Positions 16,314 through 25,038 of a DNA stretch of 64,000 nt are shown piece after piece. The DNA lies in NCBI RefSeq assembly GCF_012272695.1, contig NZ_CP050902.1, positions 2,542,001 to 2,606,000 of the forward strand, in the 5' to 3' direction. The notes beneath the pieces are model-generated. The model saw only the letters and a list, made by a program, of their open reading frames with translations, was not told where the DNA came from and did not search any database. Within the stretch, counting starts at the first letter, position 1. Each line of letters opens with the position of its first letter. The position numbers were made by a program, and so were the translations under genes. This DNA comes from Nocardioides sp. JQ2195. GTDB taxonomy: Bacteria; Actinomycetota; Actinomycetes; Propionibacteriales; Nocardioidaceae.

Positions 16314-17133
16314 GCACCTCGACCTGGCACGCCGACCCGGAGCTGCTGAGCGCCTATGTGGACGGCCGTCTGGACGCGATCCTGGGTGCCTCACTGGAAC
16401 GGCACGTCGACCGTTGCGCGACCTGTCGTGGAAAGCTGCGCCCCCTTGTCGAACGACCGATGCTCGAGCAGGGCTGGGCAGGTGTGCGGGCAGGCGTGGA
16501 GAGTCCGCCGCTCCCCCGCCTGTTCCGCGTCGCCCGCAGGCTGGGTCTCGGAGAGCCCACGACCATCCTGCTGGCGGCCACCGCGAGCCTGCGCTGGGCT
16601 TGGGTGATCGGCGGCATCATCGCCCTGGCGTTCGCCGCGCTGGCCAGCCAGATCGCCCACGACACGGCACTGTGGCCGTTCCTGGTCGTGGCCCCACTGG
16701 TCCCGGTGATCGGTGTCGCCACCTCCTACGGGCCGGCCGACGAGCCCTTCGAGGCGCTGGCCGTCACCACACCGTACGGCCGGACCCGACTGATCCTGGC
16801 CCGCACGATCGCCGTGCTGACACTGACCGTGCCGATCGCCATGCTGCTCGGGCTGAGCCTGCCCGGTCCGGTGTGGGTTGCGGCCAGCTGGCTGGGGCCC
16901 GCGCTCGCGATGATCCCGACCCTGCTCGCGCTGGCCAGCTTCGTCGGCCCGCGGCTCGCGGCACCCGTGGTGGCGGTCCTGTGGATCGGGCTGGTGCTCG
17001 GGGCCTCCCGCGGTCTTCCGCCGACCTGGCCGGTGGAGACCACCCAGCAGCTCGCCTACCTCGGACTGGCCGTGGCCGCCGTCGTCGTCCTCAAGGTCCG
17101 CTCGGTGCTGACCCACAAGATCGGAGCAGTCCT

Positions 17134-17137
<4 letters not shown>
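16310..17137 (+). CDS. Zinc-finger anti-sigma domain fused to multi-helix membrane protein
   Basis: The 275-residue protein has an N-terminal zf-HC2 domain (HADPELLSAYVDGRLDAILG, LERHVDRCATCRGKL), the usual anti-sigma module with His-x3-Cys-x2-Cys. Instead of one helix it carries about six hydrophobic segments (WAWVIGGIIALAFAALASQI; LWPFLVVAPLVPVIGVATSY; LILARTIAVLTLTVPIAMLL and three more). The second ATG (16310) overlaps the sigma stop as ATGA and has GGAGGG 6 bp upstream, so it is favoured over 16304. It ends in a GTGA overlap with the ATPase gene. The membrane part may be both sensor and ABC-2-type permease component. Confidence 0.82.
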
Positions 17138-18000
<863 letters not shown>

Positions 18001-18125
18001 CCCACCGACCCACCGACCACCTGACCACCGGCCCCACCGACCACCCGACCACCTGACCACCTGACCCGCCGACCACCCGCCCCGGGTCACGGACCCGCAC
18101 CCGAATCTCGCCCGAGGAGAAACCG
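18001..18125. repeat. CCACCGACCACCTGACCA repeat after the ATPase gene
   Basis: Between the ATPase stop and the permease start, 18001-18080 is built of ACCGACC, ACCACCTG and ACCACCCG units repeated about nine times. It separates otherwise overlapping operon genes. The ribosome site GAGGAGAAACC precedes ATG 18126. Confidence 0.75.
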
Positions 18126-19070
18126 ATGGCCACCACCCTGCCCGAGAGCACCGGAAACAGACCCGCGAGCTCTGCCAGCCTCACGTCGATGATCGGCATC
18201 GAGGCCCGACGCTTCGCTCGCCACCCACTGTTCCTGGTGGCTGTCGTGGCGTCGTTCGTGGCGCTGTTCTGGGTGTTCTTCGCGACGGCAGCGGAGTCGA
18301 GCGTCGACGGCGTGAACCACTCCCACGACCTGCTGTCCCAGCCGATCATCCCGGCCTTCTTCCTCGGCCTTCCCAGCCTGATCGTGGCCGCACACCTGAC
18401 CCGCTCGACGGAGGCCGCGGTCGAGGCGGTGGGCACGGCTCCGGGCACCGAGTCCCGGCGTACCTTGGCCGTCGCCGGTGCCTGCGTCGTCCCCTTCCTG
18501 GCCGGGATCGCCCAGCTGGTGACGACGCTGGTGCTGGTGCAGATCGTCGAGCCGCACCCCAACGAGCTCTGGTTCTCCACCGTCAACGACGTCTGGGTGT
18601 GGAGCATCCTGATCGCGCTCGGTCCGGTTGCCTGCCTGGGAGGGGGACTGCTCGGAGTCCTCATCGGGCGGTGGCTGCGGTTCCGCGGAGCCACCGCGGT
18701 CGCGGTAGTGGTGCTGGCCTTCGGCGACCAGGCAGCGTCACTGCCCTACGCCTACGGTGACGCGGGCAGCTTCCGCAACTGGGTGCCGTGGTCGATGTTC
18801 CACACCGGCACGATGTCGGACGGGAAGGAGTGGCAGGGCATCCCCGGCCACTGCCAGGCGATCCTCACCGGCAACCCGGCCACCTATCTGCTCTACCTGC
18901 TGGTGCTGTGTGCGCTCGCCGTGGGCGGCGCGCTGTGGCACGACCGGTCCGCGCGCACGCCGCGATTGCGGCTGATCAACTGGAGCCTGGTGATTGCTGC
19001 CCTGGTGCTCTTCCTGGTCACCGCCCTCACCGGCATCCCGGAGATGATCATCTCCGGGCCGATCCGGTGA
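18126..19070 (+). CDS. ABC-2-type transporter permease
   Basis: The 314-residue protein has about six hydrophobic segments: FLVAVVASFVALFWVFFATA; a helix around AFFLGLPSLIVAAHL; VAGACVVPFLAGIAQLVTTL; WSILIALGPVACLGGGLLGV; YLLYLLVLCALAVGGALW; and WSLVIAALVLFLVTALTGIP. It starts with a cytoplasmic tail (MATTLPESTGNRPASSASL) that leads into GIEARRFARHPLF, the usual entry of ABC-2 permeases. With the ATPase it should form an exporter of unknown substrate. The stop overlaps the next start as GTGA. Confidence 0.8.
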   Translation: MATTLPESTGNRPASSASLTSMIGIEARRFARHPLFLVAVVASFVALFWVFFATAAESSVDGVNHSHDLLSQPIIPAFFLGLPSLIVAAHLTRSTEAAVEAVGTAPGTESRRTLAVAGACVVPFLAGIAQLVTTLVLVQIVEPHPNELWFSTVNDVWVWSILIALGPVACLGGGLLGVLIGRWLRFRGATAVAVVVLAFGDQAASLPYAYGDAGSFRNWVPWSMFHTGTMSDGKEWQGIPGHCQAILTGNPATYLLYLLVLCALAVGGALWHDRSARTPRLRLINWSLVIAALVLFLVTALTGIPEMIISGPIR

Positions 19071-19666
19071 CCGGCTGGTACCTGCGCCGGGCCGTCCCCT
19101 GGGCGACCACACTGGGGTGCTTGGCCGGGACGGTCATGCTGATCGCCGCGATCACAGAGTGGTCCACGCTGACCGGGATCGGCCTGACGCTGATCGCCCT
19201 GCTGACCGGGGTGGCAGCCGGCTTCGCATTCGACGAAGCCGCCGTGCGGGTGACGTCGGTGACCGCCCGCGGCACACGCTGGGCGCCACTGGCGCGCCTG
19301 GTGGTGGCGGTGGCCGTGGCCATCGGCGGAGCCGGCCTGGTGGCGCTGGCCGCAGACGAGGCCGTCTCGGATCGGTCCGACTGGGCAGTGCTGGCCCTGG
19401 CGCTCGGTGGCGGGGCAGCTCTCGTCGCGATGGCGTTCGGTCGACGTCAGGTGCCGCGGCCCGGCAGTGGGATCGCGGCCGCCGTCGTGCTGCTGGGACT
19501 GATGCCGCTGGTGCTCAGCATGCTCCTGGAGCTCCGCTCGCCGTACCCCGTGGAGGCGTGGACTGCGGACCTGCGTACGACGTGGTGGAGCGCGGGGCTC
19601 CTCGCGTGGGGCGGCGCGCTGATGCTGGCACTGCGTGGCGTCCCCCGGCGACACGTCCAGCCCTGA
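19067..19666 (+). CDS. Membrane protein, last gene of the sigma/ABC operon
   Basis: The 199-residue protein has about six helices (WATTLGCLAGTVMLIAAITE; GIGLTLIALLTGVAAGFAF; LVVAVAVAIGGAGLVALAAD; WAVLALALGGGAALVAMAFG; AVVLLGLMPLVLSMLLEL; WWSAGLLAWGGALMLALRGV). No family was recognised. GTG 19067 overlaps the permease stop by 4 bp, which indicates that it is part of the same transporter or its sensor. Confidence 0.7.
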   Translation: MTGWYLRRAVPWATTLGCLAGTVMLIAAITEWSTLTGIGLTLIALLTGVAAGFAFDEAAVRVTSVTARGTRWAPLARLVVAVAVAIGGAGLVALAADEAVSDRSDWAVLALALGGGAALVAMAFGRRQVPRPGSGIAAAVVLLGLMPLVLSMLLELRSPYPVEAWTADLRTTWWSAGLLAWGGALMLALRGVPRRHVQP

Positions 19667-19771
19667 CGGTGCTCGACCCGGCCGCGGACTCCTGACGGCA
19701 TTCCTGGCGGCGTTCCTGACGGCCTGGTGCTCCCGGGTCTCCGGCTCACCGGGCCTCTGACGCACCGGGCC

Positions 19772-19900
19772 CCTGGCTCCCCGTCCCCCGCCTTCGTGGC
19801 CTTGGGCTTCCGGTCCCCGGCCTACAGGGCCTCTGGCTCCCGGTCCCCCGCCTTCGTGGCCTTGGGCTTCCGGTCCTCCGGCCTACAGGGCCTCTGGCTC
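19772..19900. repeat. 60/61-bp tandem repeat running into the 3' end of the MarR gene
   Basis: A 60-bp unit starting CTGGCTCCCCGTCCCCCGCC at 19772 is followed by a 61-bp copy at 19832 with two changes, one an inserted base, then by the partial CTGGCTCC. The last codons (EPEAL) and stop of the leftward marR-like gene lie inside the second copy and the partial third. Confidence 0.9.
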
Positions 19901-20407
19901 CGTCGTGTCCGGGGCATAGAGCGCCGTGAGCCGTCCGTGCGGATCGAGCTTCACCAGCAGGGCGTCGGCGATGTCGTGCAGCTGCTCGACCTGCTCGGCC
20001 GTGAGGGCGTCGAACACGTTCTCGCGCACGTTGGTGACGTGCCCGGGGGCAGCGTCGCGGATCCGCGCCTGACCGGCCTCGGTCAGCACGGCGTTGCTGG
20101 CGCGCTTGTCCTCGGGGCAGGGGGTGCGACGTACCAGGCCCTTGTCCTCGAGGCGACGTACGACGTGGGAGAGGCGCGGCAGCGTGGCGCTGGTGAGATT
20201 CGCGAGCGAGGTCATCCGCAGGGTCAGGTCCTTCGCCTCGGAGAGCATCGCCAGCACGAAGTACTCGAAGTGGGTCAGCTGCGCGTCACGCCGCAGCTGC
20301 GAGTCGAGGAGTCCGGGCAGCAGCTCGGTCACTGCCACCAGCCTCACCCAGGTCTCGCGTTCCTGGTCAGTGAGCCACTGTGTCTCGGTCGAGCGCGATG
20401 TCGCCAT
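19883..20407 (-). CDS. MarR-family transcriptional regulator
   Basis: The 174-residue protein has the winged-helix core AQLTHFEYFVLAMLSEAKDL, LRMTSLANLTSATLPRLSHV and VRRLEDKGLVRRTPCPEDKR, typical of MarR, with a C-terminal dimer helix (FDALTAEQVEQLHDIADALL). ATG 20407 is preferred, with AGGG upstream; GTG 20413 is an alternative. It is divergent from the 20503 operon and two similar 18-bp sites lie between them, so it likely represses that operon and itself. A single Cys (TPCPED) in the wing could sense electrophiles, as in MhqR/OhrR-type regulators; that is inference. Its last residues are encoded by a tandem repeat. Confidence 0.88.
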   Translation of the reverse strand: MATSRSTETQWLTDQERETWVRLVAVTELLPGLLDSQLRRDAQLTHFEYFVLAMLSEAKDLTLRMTSLANLTSATLPRLSHVVRRLEDKGLVRRTPCPEDKRASNAVLTEAGQARIRDAAPGHVTNVRENVFDALTAEQVEQLHDIADALLVKLDPHGRLTALYAPDTTEPEAL

Positions 20408-20425
20408 GGTCACACCCTAACAAGA

Positions 20426-20484
20426 TAGTTGACGGAACAACCATTCTCGTGAGAACGTTCCACTATTAGTTAAAACAACAACCA
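20426..20484. promoter_or_regulatory. Paired putative MarR operator sites in the divergent promoter
   Basis: TAGTTGACGGAACAACCA (20426-20443) and TAGTTAAAACAACAACCA (20467-20484) agree at 14 of 18 positions and each contains GTT...AAC dyad halves. Between them is the palindrome GAACGTTC (20453-20460). The region is markedly AT-richer than its surroundings, as expected for promoters of both genes. Confidence 0.65.
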
Positions 20485-20502
20485 AATCCGAAGGAGCACC
20501 TC

Positions 20503-21078
20503 ATGGCGAACATCTCGATCATCGGCAGCGGCAACATGGGCCAGGCGATTGCCGCCGTCGCCACCCGCGGCAACCACGACGTCCAGGTCCTGCAGCACAG
20601 CGACAACGACGTCGCCGTCACCGGTGACATCGTCGTCCTCGCCGTCCCGCACACCGCGGTCGAGGAGATCCTCGCCCTGCGCGGCGACTCGCTGGCGGGC
20701 AAGGTCGTCGTCGACATCACCAACCCGGTCGACTTCACCACGATGGACTCGCTGGTCGTCGCGGCCGACAGCTCCAAGGCCGCCGAGATCGCCGCCGCGC
20801 TCCCCGACGCCAAGGTGGTCAAGGCGTTCAACACCAACTTCGCCAGCACCCTGGCCGAAGGCACCGTCGGTCCGCTGGACACCACCGTCCTGATCGCCGG
20901 TGACGACGATGACGCGAAGTCGGCCCTGACCGAGGTGCTCACCTCCGGCGGACTCAAGGCCATCGACGCCGGCGCGCTCAAGCGGGCCCGTGAGCTCGAG
21001 GCCATCGGCTTCCTGCAGATCTCCCTCGCCGCGCGCGAGAAGCTCGCCTGGACCGAGGGCTTCGGCGTCATCCACTGA
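20503..21078 (+). CDS. NAD(P)-binding reductase of the F420-NADP oxidoreductase-like family
   Basis: The 191-residue protein begins with the Rossmann motif MANISIIGSGNMGQAIAAVA and continues with DIVVLAVPHTAVEEIL, GKVVVDITNPVDFTTMDSLV, VVKAFNTNFASTLAEG and GLKAIDAGALKRARELEAIG, the pattern of coenzyme F420-NADP oxidoreductase-like proteins. It probably transfers hydride between NADPH and a flavin, F420 or quinone. AAGGAG is the ribosome site. It is the first gene of an operon facing the MarR regulator. Confidence 0.87.
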   Translation: MANISIIGSGNMGQAIAAVATRGNHDVQVLQHSDNDVAVTGDIVVLAVPHTAVEEILALRGDSLAGKVVVDITNPVDFTTMDSLVVAADSSKAAEIAAALPDAKVVKAFNTNFASTLAEGTVGPLDTTVLIAGDDDDAKSALTEVLTSGGLKAIDAGALKRARELEAIGFLQISLAAREKLAWTEGFGVIH

Positions 21079-21227
21079 TCGGCCCCCCAGTCCACTCCCC
21101 CAGTCCACTCCAGCCCTCCACTCCAGCCCTCCACTCCAGCCGTCCACACCAGCATTCCTCCGCACCAGCCCTCCGCGCCTCCGGACCACCGGACCCGCAC
21201 TCGCCACCCACGACCACAGGAAGCGCC
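21079..21227. repeat. CCACTCCAGCCCT tandem repeat between operon genes
   Basis: 21085-21150 contains CAGTCCACTCCCC twice, then CCACTCCAGCCCT three times with a final CCGTCCACACCAG variant. No hairpin or promoter stands out. GGAAGCGCC precedes the next ATG. Confidence 0.75.
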
Positions 21228-21734
21228 ATGACCATCCCCGCCGTTCGCCTCAACCACGCCGTGCTCTACGTCGCCGACCTCGAGCGCAGCATCGCCTTCT
21301 ACCAGGCCGCCTTCGGCACGGAGATCGTCGCGCGTGAGCCGCGCGCGAACGCGGCCTTCCTGCGGATGCCGCGCTCGGGCAACCACCACGACCTCGGACT
21401 CTTCGGGGTCGGCCACCAGCCGCCCCGTCGTCCCGGCGCCATCGGCCTCTACCACCTGGCCTGGCAGGTCGACACCATCGACGACCTCGAGGCGGCCCGG
21501 ATGACGCTGGCCGAGCTCGACGCCTACACCGGCGAGTCGAGCCACGGTGCCACGAAGAGCATCTACGGCAAGGACCCCGACGGCAACGAGTTCGAGGTCA
21601 TGTGGATGCTTCCCCGCGCCAGCTGGGGCGAGTTCGAGAACGCAGCCCCCGTCGAGCGTCTCGATCTGGCCACCGACGTCGCCCGCTGGGGCGGCACCCG
21701 CACCGCATCCGAGCTCGTCCCCCAGGAGGCCTGA
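21228..21734 (+). CDS. VOC-family (glyoxalase/extradiol dioxygenase-like) protein
   Basis: The 168-residue protein has the VOC fold: VRLNHAVLYVADLERSIAFY, QAAFGTEIVAREPRANAAFL, HHDLGLFGV, GLYHLAWQVDTIDDLEAARM and KSIYGKDPDGNEFEVMWMLP. The metal ligands of the family (His in LNHAV, His in YHLAW, Glu in NEFEV) are all present. It could cleave or isomerise an aromatic, quinone or ketoaldehyde. It lies 150 bp after the reductase and 2 bp before the esterase gene in the same orientation. Confidence 0.88.
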   Translation: MTIPAVRLNHAVLYVADLERSIAFYQAAFGTEIVAREPRANAAFLRMPRSGNHHDLGLFGVGHQPPRRPGAIGLYHLAWQVDTIDDLEAARMTLAELDAYTGESSHGATKSIYGKDPDGNEFEVMWMLPRASWGEFENAAPVERLDLATDVARWGGTRTASELVPQEA

Positions 21735-21736
21735 CC

Positions 21737-22915
21737 ATGAGCAGCTTCGACTCCCCCGTCGTCGCCTTCCACGGCACCGACGATCCCGAGCAGCCCCTCG
21801 TCGTGCTCCTCCATGGGCGCGGCTCGAACGAGCGCGACATCATCTCGCTCGCCCAGCACCTGCCCGACAGTGCGTCGTACGCCGCCGTGCGCGCACCGAT
21901 CGCCGAGGGCGGCGGCTACGCGTGGTTCCAGAACCGTGGGATCGGCCGGCCCGTCGCCGAGTCGCTCGAGTCCGTGATGTCGTGGTTCACCACCTGGCTC
22001 GACGAGGTCGCACCCGTCGGTCGCCCGGTGATCCTGGCCGGCTTCAGCGGCGGCGCCGCGTTCGCCGGCGGGCTGGTGCTGCGCGACCCGTCGCGCTACG
22101 CCGGAGCGGCGATCCTCTACGGCACGCTGCCGTTCGAGGCCGGCGTGCCGACGACCCCTTCCCGGCTCTCGCTCGTGCCGATGTTCGTCGCCCAGGGCGA
22201 CAACGACCACGTGATCCCGCGCGAGCTGCTGGACCGCACGTGGAGCTACCTGCACACCGAGTCCGGCGCGCCCACGCAGGGGCACCGCGACCCGGGCGGC
22301 CACGGCATCACCCAGGGTGCGCTGCACCAGCTGATCATGTGGCTGGGCGCCCGGGTCTCGTACGTCGCCGCCCACCCGGCGTCCGACTCCCCGACCTCGT
22401 GGCCGACGCTCCCCGGCGGCCAGCTCCACCCGCGGTCCGGAGCCCGCCCCGAGGTGGCGTGGAGCATCCCGCAGCAGCAGCTGAGCGACACCTCCCCCGC
22501 CGCCATCCAGGAGCAGCTCTGGGCCCGGATCTCGACGCTCCCCGGTGTCGGCAACGGTCCCTCGCAGATCTCCGTCCCCGGCGCCCGTGGCCTGGTGCTC
22601 GGCGGCTCGACCGGACCCGACGAGGCGTTCCTGGTCCCCGAGGTCCGCGAGTTCGCCCACCTGCACCCCGAGTACGACGGCTCCTTGCACCTGGCCCTGC
22701 CCGCCGCACTCGCCGCCGACGTGGTCGCCAAGGGTTGGGGCACGCCGCACCCGTGGGCCGGCAGCCGCCTGAGCCTCGGCTTCACGATGGTGTTCGGCCC
22801 GCGCGACGAGGCCGAGCTCGAGGTCGTGGCCGGGATCGTGGCCACCAGCCACGCCTTCGCGTCCGACACGTTGCCGGCTGAGCCTGGCGCCTTGTTGATG
22901 CCGTCGGGTGGCTGA
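21737..22915 (+). CDS. Alpha/beta hydrolase (MhqD/YpfH-like esterase) fused to a DUF5519 luciferase-like domain
   Basis: The 392-residue protein has an N-terminal serine esterase (residues 1-200): LVVLLHGRGSNERDIISLAQ, nucleophile motif GFSGGAAFA, then FVAQGDNDHVIP (Asp) and DPGGHGITQ (His). The C-terminal part from about 225 (PRSGARPEVAWSIPQQQL, LHPEYDGSLHLALPAALAAD, GWGTPHPWA, VFGPRDEAELEVV) matches the small DUF5519/luciferase-like family found with hydrolases. The ATG is 2 bp after the VOC stop, with AGGAGG upstream. Together with the MarR gene, reductase and VOC protein this matches the gene set of the mhq quinone-resistance regulon of Firmicutes. Confidence 0.82.
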   Translation: MSSFDSPVVAFHGTDDPEQPLVVLLHGRGSNERDIISLAQHLPDSASYAAVRAPIAEGGGYAWFQNRGIGRPVAESLESVMSWFTTWLDEVAPVGRPVILAGFSGGAAFAGGLVLRDPSRYAGAAILYGTLPFEAGVPTTPSRLSLVPMFVAQGDNDHVIPRELLDRTWSYLHTESGAPTQGHRDPGGHGITQGALHQLIMWLGARVSYVAAHPASDSPTSWPTLPGGQLHPRSGARPEVAWSIPQQQLSDTSPAAIQEQLWARISTLPGVGNGPSQISVPGARGLVLGGSTGPDEAFLVPEVREFAHLHPEYDGSLHLALPAALAADVVAKGWGTPHPWAGSRLSLGFTMVFGPRDEAELEVVAGIVATSHAFASDTLPAEPGALLMPSGG

Positions 22916-22954
22916 GTCGTCGGGTGACCGAGCCGGCGGGTGGCTGAGCACCCG

Positions 22955-23515
22955 CTACTCGATGAAGTCGGGCGGCGTCGTGTTCTCCAACCTCGGGTCG
23001 GTCTCTCCCCCGGACATCGCGAGGAGCCCAACCACCGCCCGGCCGATGGTGAGCAGGTCCTTCGGGTTCTTCTTGTCCAGGCCGCCGATCAGCTGCTTGA
23101 GGATCGACAGCTGGTCGAAGTAGATCCGCTCGGTGACCAAGTTCTCCTGCTCGTCGAAGACGAAGTACGCCGTCATCCGGGTGCGATGCTTCGACCCGGT
23201 CGCCGGGATCTTCCCGAGCGGGCCGAGGTGGGTGCCGAGCAACCAGAACTCGACGACCACCGCATCGACGGTGTGACGGAACGCGATGATCTCGTGGTCC
23301 TGGTCGGGAAACGCGACGCGGGTGTCGTGGTAGTACTCGCGCACCTCGCTGTCACCGTCGTGCACCCGCATCATCGGGATCAGCTCGTAGTGCGGATGCG
23401 GGAAGGTGGACAGTGTCGCGTCCCAGTCCCGGGCCACCTCGTCGTGGAAGTGGTCGAGGACCAGCTTCTCGCGGGCGCGCAGCACGGCTTCGGCGGGCAG
23501 TTCGAAACGACTCAT
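22955..23515 (-). CDS. SnoaL-like / NTF2-fold protein
   Basis: The 186-residue protein has EKLVLDHFHDEVARDWDATL, HPHYELIPMMRVHDGDSEVR, VDAVVVEFWLLGTHLGPLG and MTAYFVFDEQENLVTERIYF, DQLSILKQLIGGLD, as in SnoaL-like polyketide cyclases and ester-cleaving NTF2 proteins. Such proteins bind small hydrophobic molecules in a cone-shaped pocket; this one's substrate is unknown. It reads toward the esterase operon (convergent, 39 bp apart). The 150-bp gap upstream contains GGTCACC/GCGTCG repeats (23531-23575). Confidence 0.78.
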   Translation of the reverse strand: MSRFELPAEAVLRAREKLVLDHFHDEVARDWDATLSTFPHPHYELIPMMRVHDGDSEVREYYHDTRVAFPDQDHEIIAFRHTVDAVVVEFWLLGTHLGPLGKIPATGSKHRTRMTAYFVFDEQENLVTERIYFDQLSILKQLIGGLDKKNPKDLLTIGRAVVGLLAMSGGETDPRLENTTPPDFIE

Positions 23516-23665
23516 CGGGTCTCCTCGGGCGGCGTGGTCACCAAAGCGTCGTGGTCACCACAGCGTCGCGGTCGCCGGGCTCATGGGCAAGGCAGATCAC
23601 CGTCGAGGTCCGACCACACCGTTCTCGTGGGCGAGGACCACCGCCCGGACCCCGCCCGGACCCCG

Positions 23666-24943
23666 TCAGGACGCGTCGGGACGCGGCGTGCGGCCGCGCT
23701 TGCGGTTGCCGCGGTGGTAGGACTCCCGACTCATCTTGGAGGCGTAGGCCGACCCCATCGCCTGCACGCTGACGTCGAGCCCGTCGACCTCGTCGAGATC
23801 GGCCCTGATCCCGGAGGCCACGTCGGCAGGGGCACCCTCGAGGGCCAGGCCCAGCTGGTGCTTGGTCTCCCGCAGGTGCTTGCGACCCTCCTGCACGTCA
23901 CCGCGCTCGAAGGCCTCCGATGCCTGGCGCTTGGCGTCCTGTGCCTCCTGGAACAGCACCTCCGAGTGCACCGTGGGGTGGGGGACGCGGGCCGCGGCCT
24001 CGTCACCGGGAACCACGTTCACGTTGATCGGCAGGCTGACCGTCTGCTCGACCAGGGCGGGCAGCTCGACGTAGGCCAGCTCGAGCGTGGCGATGTGGGC
24101 GAGGCCGAGACTCGCCAACGCCGGCACCCGGAACTTCAGCAGCAGCTTGCGCGACTCGGCGGCGAACAGGTCACCGAGCTCGACCATCACCGTGCCGTCA
24201 CCGATCTGCTGGGCCGGCAGGTCGTTGTAGAGCCGCAGCATCTCGACGGCCGGCTCGAACCGGATCGTCAGCGCCGCGCCCTGCACGGTCTTGCTCAACA
24301 ACCCGTCGACCTCACCCGCGATCGCGGCACCGGCCGCGTCGGGGTTGTCGGCGAAGACGTGGTTGCCGTTGCCGGACCGGGCGATGGCCGCCAGCAACGT
24401 CTCGTCGTAGCCGCGGCCGTAGCCGAGGGTCGAGGTGACGATGCCCTCTGCGTAGGCCTTGGCGGCGAGCGTGGCGAACTCGTCGGCGCTCTTGATGCCG
24501 GAGTTCACGTGGCCGTCGGAGACCACCAGCACCGTGCCGCCGGACTCACCGACGACGCGACGCAGCTCGCGCAGGCCGCGCAGGACGCCGGCGCCGAGGT
24601 CGGTCATCCCGCCCGTGCGGACCGCCATGATGCGCTCGATGGTGGCTTCCTTGTCGGTCAGCGGACCGGCCGGGACCACCACCTGGGCCTCGTTCTCGAA
24701 CGTGACCAGACCGAAGTTGTCGGTCGGCTCGAGACGGCGCACGAGCGCCACGAGGGCCTGCTTCGCGCCTTCCAACGGCGCACCATCCATCGACCCGCTG
24801 CGGTCGAGCACCACCTGGAAGGAGGCCTGTGGCCGGGCCTCGTCGGCCACCGCCGGCGGCGCCTCGAGCTCGAGGAGGACGGCGACCTCGTCCTCCGTCT
24901 CGTGGGCGACCAGGTTGACGTCGAGCAGTGCGTTGATCTTCAT
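23666..24943 (-). CDS. von Willebrand factor A domain protein
   Basis: The 425-residue protein starts at ATG 24943 with AGGGGGAAGC upstream. The VWA domain holds an intact MIDAS: DRSGSM (about residue 47), the Thr in RTGGMTDLGAG, and SDG (LVVSDGHVNSG). No signal peptide is visible, so it is probably cytosolic. The C-terminal half has a beta-rich part (TIRFEPAVEMLRLYNDLPAQ) and a helical region (LFQEAQDAKRQASEAFERGD, VQEGRKHLRETKHQLGLALE) and ends in a basic tail (YHRGNRKRGRTPRPDAS). It may be a scaffold that binds partners through divalent metal. It lies 95 bp downstream of the SF2 helicase gene in the same orientation. Confidence 0.85.
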   Translation of the reverse strand: MKINALLDVNLVAHETEDEVAVLLELEAPPAVADEARPQASFQVVLDRSGSMDGAPLEGAKQALVALVRRLEPTDNFGLVTFENEAQVVVPAGPLTDKEATIERIMAVRTGGMTDLGAGVLRGLRELRRVVGESGGTVLVVSDGHVNSGIKSADEFATLAAKAYAEGIVTSTLGYGRGYDETLLAAIARSGNGNHVFADNPDAAGAAIAGEVDGLLSKTVQGAALTIRFEPAVEMLRLYNDLPAQQIGDGTVMVELGDLFAAESRKLLLKFRVPALASLGLAHIATLELAYVELPALVEQTVSLPINVNVVPGDEAAARVPHPTVHSEVLFQEAQDAKRQASEAFERGDVQEGRKHLRETKHQLGLALEGAPADVASGIRADLDEVDGLDVSVQAMGSAYASKMSRESYHRGNRKRGRTPRPDAS

Positions 24944-25038
24944 GCTTCCCCCTCTGTGCGGCGAGCCCCTGCCCGCCTGGGAAAGAGCATGCCACCGTGC
25001 ACCGACACCGGAGATGCGGTGACCGCCAGGAGCGGCGT

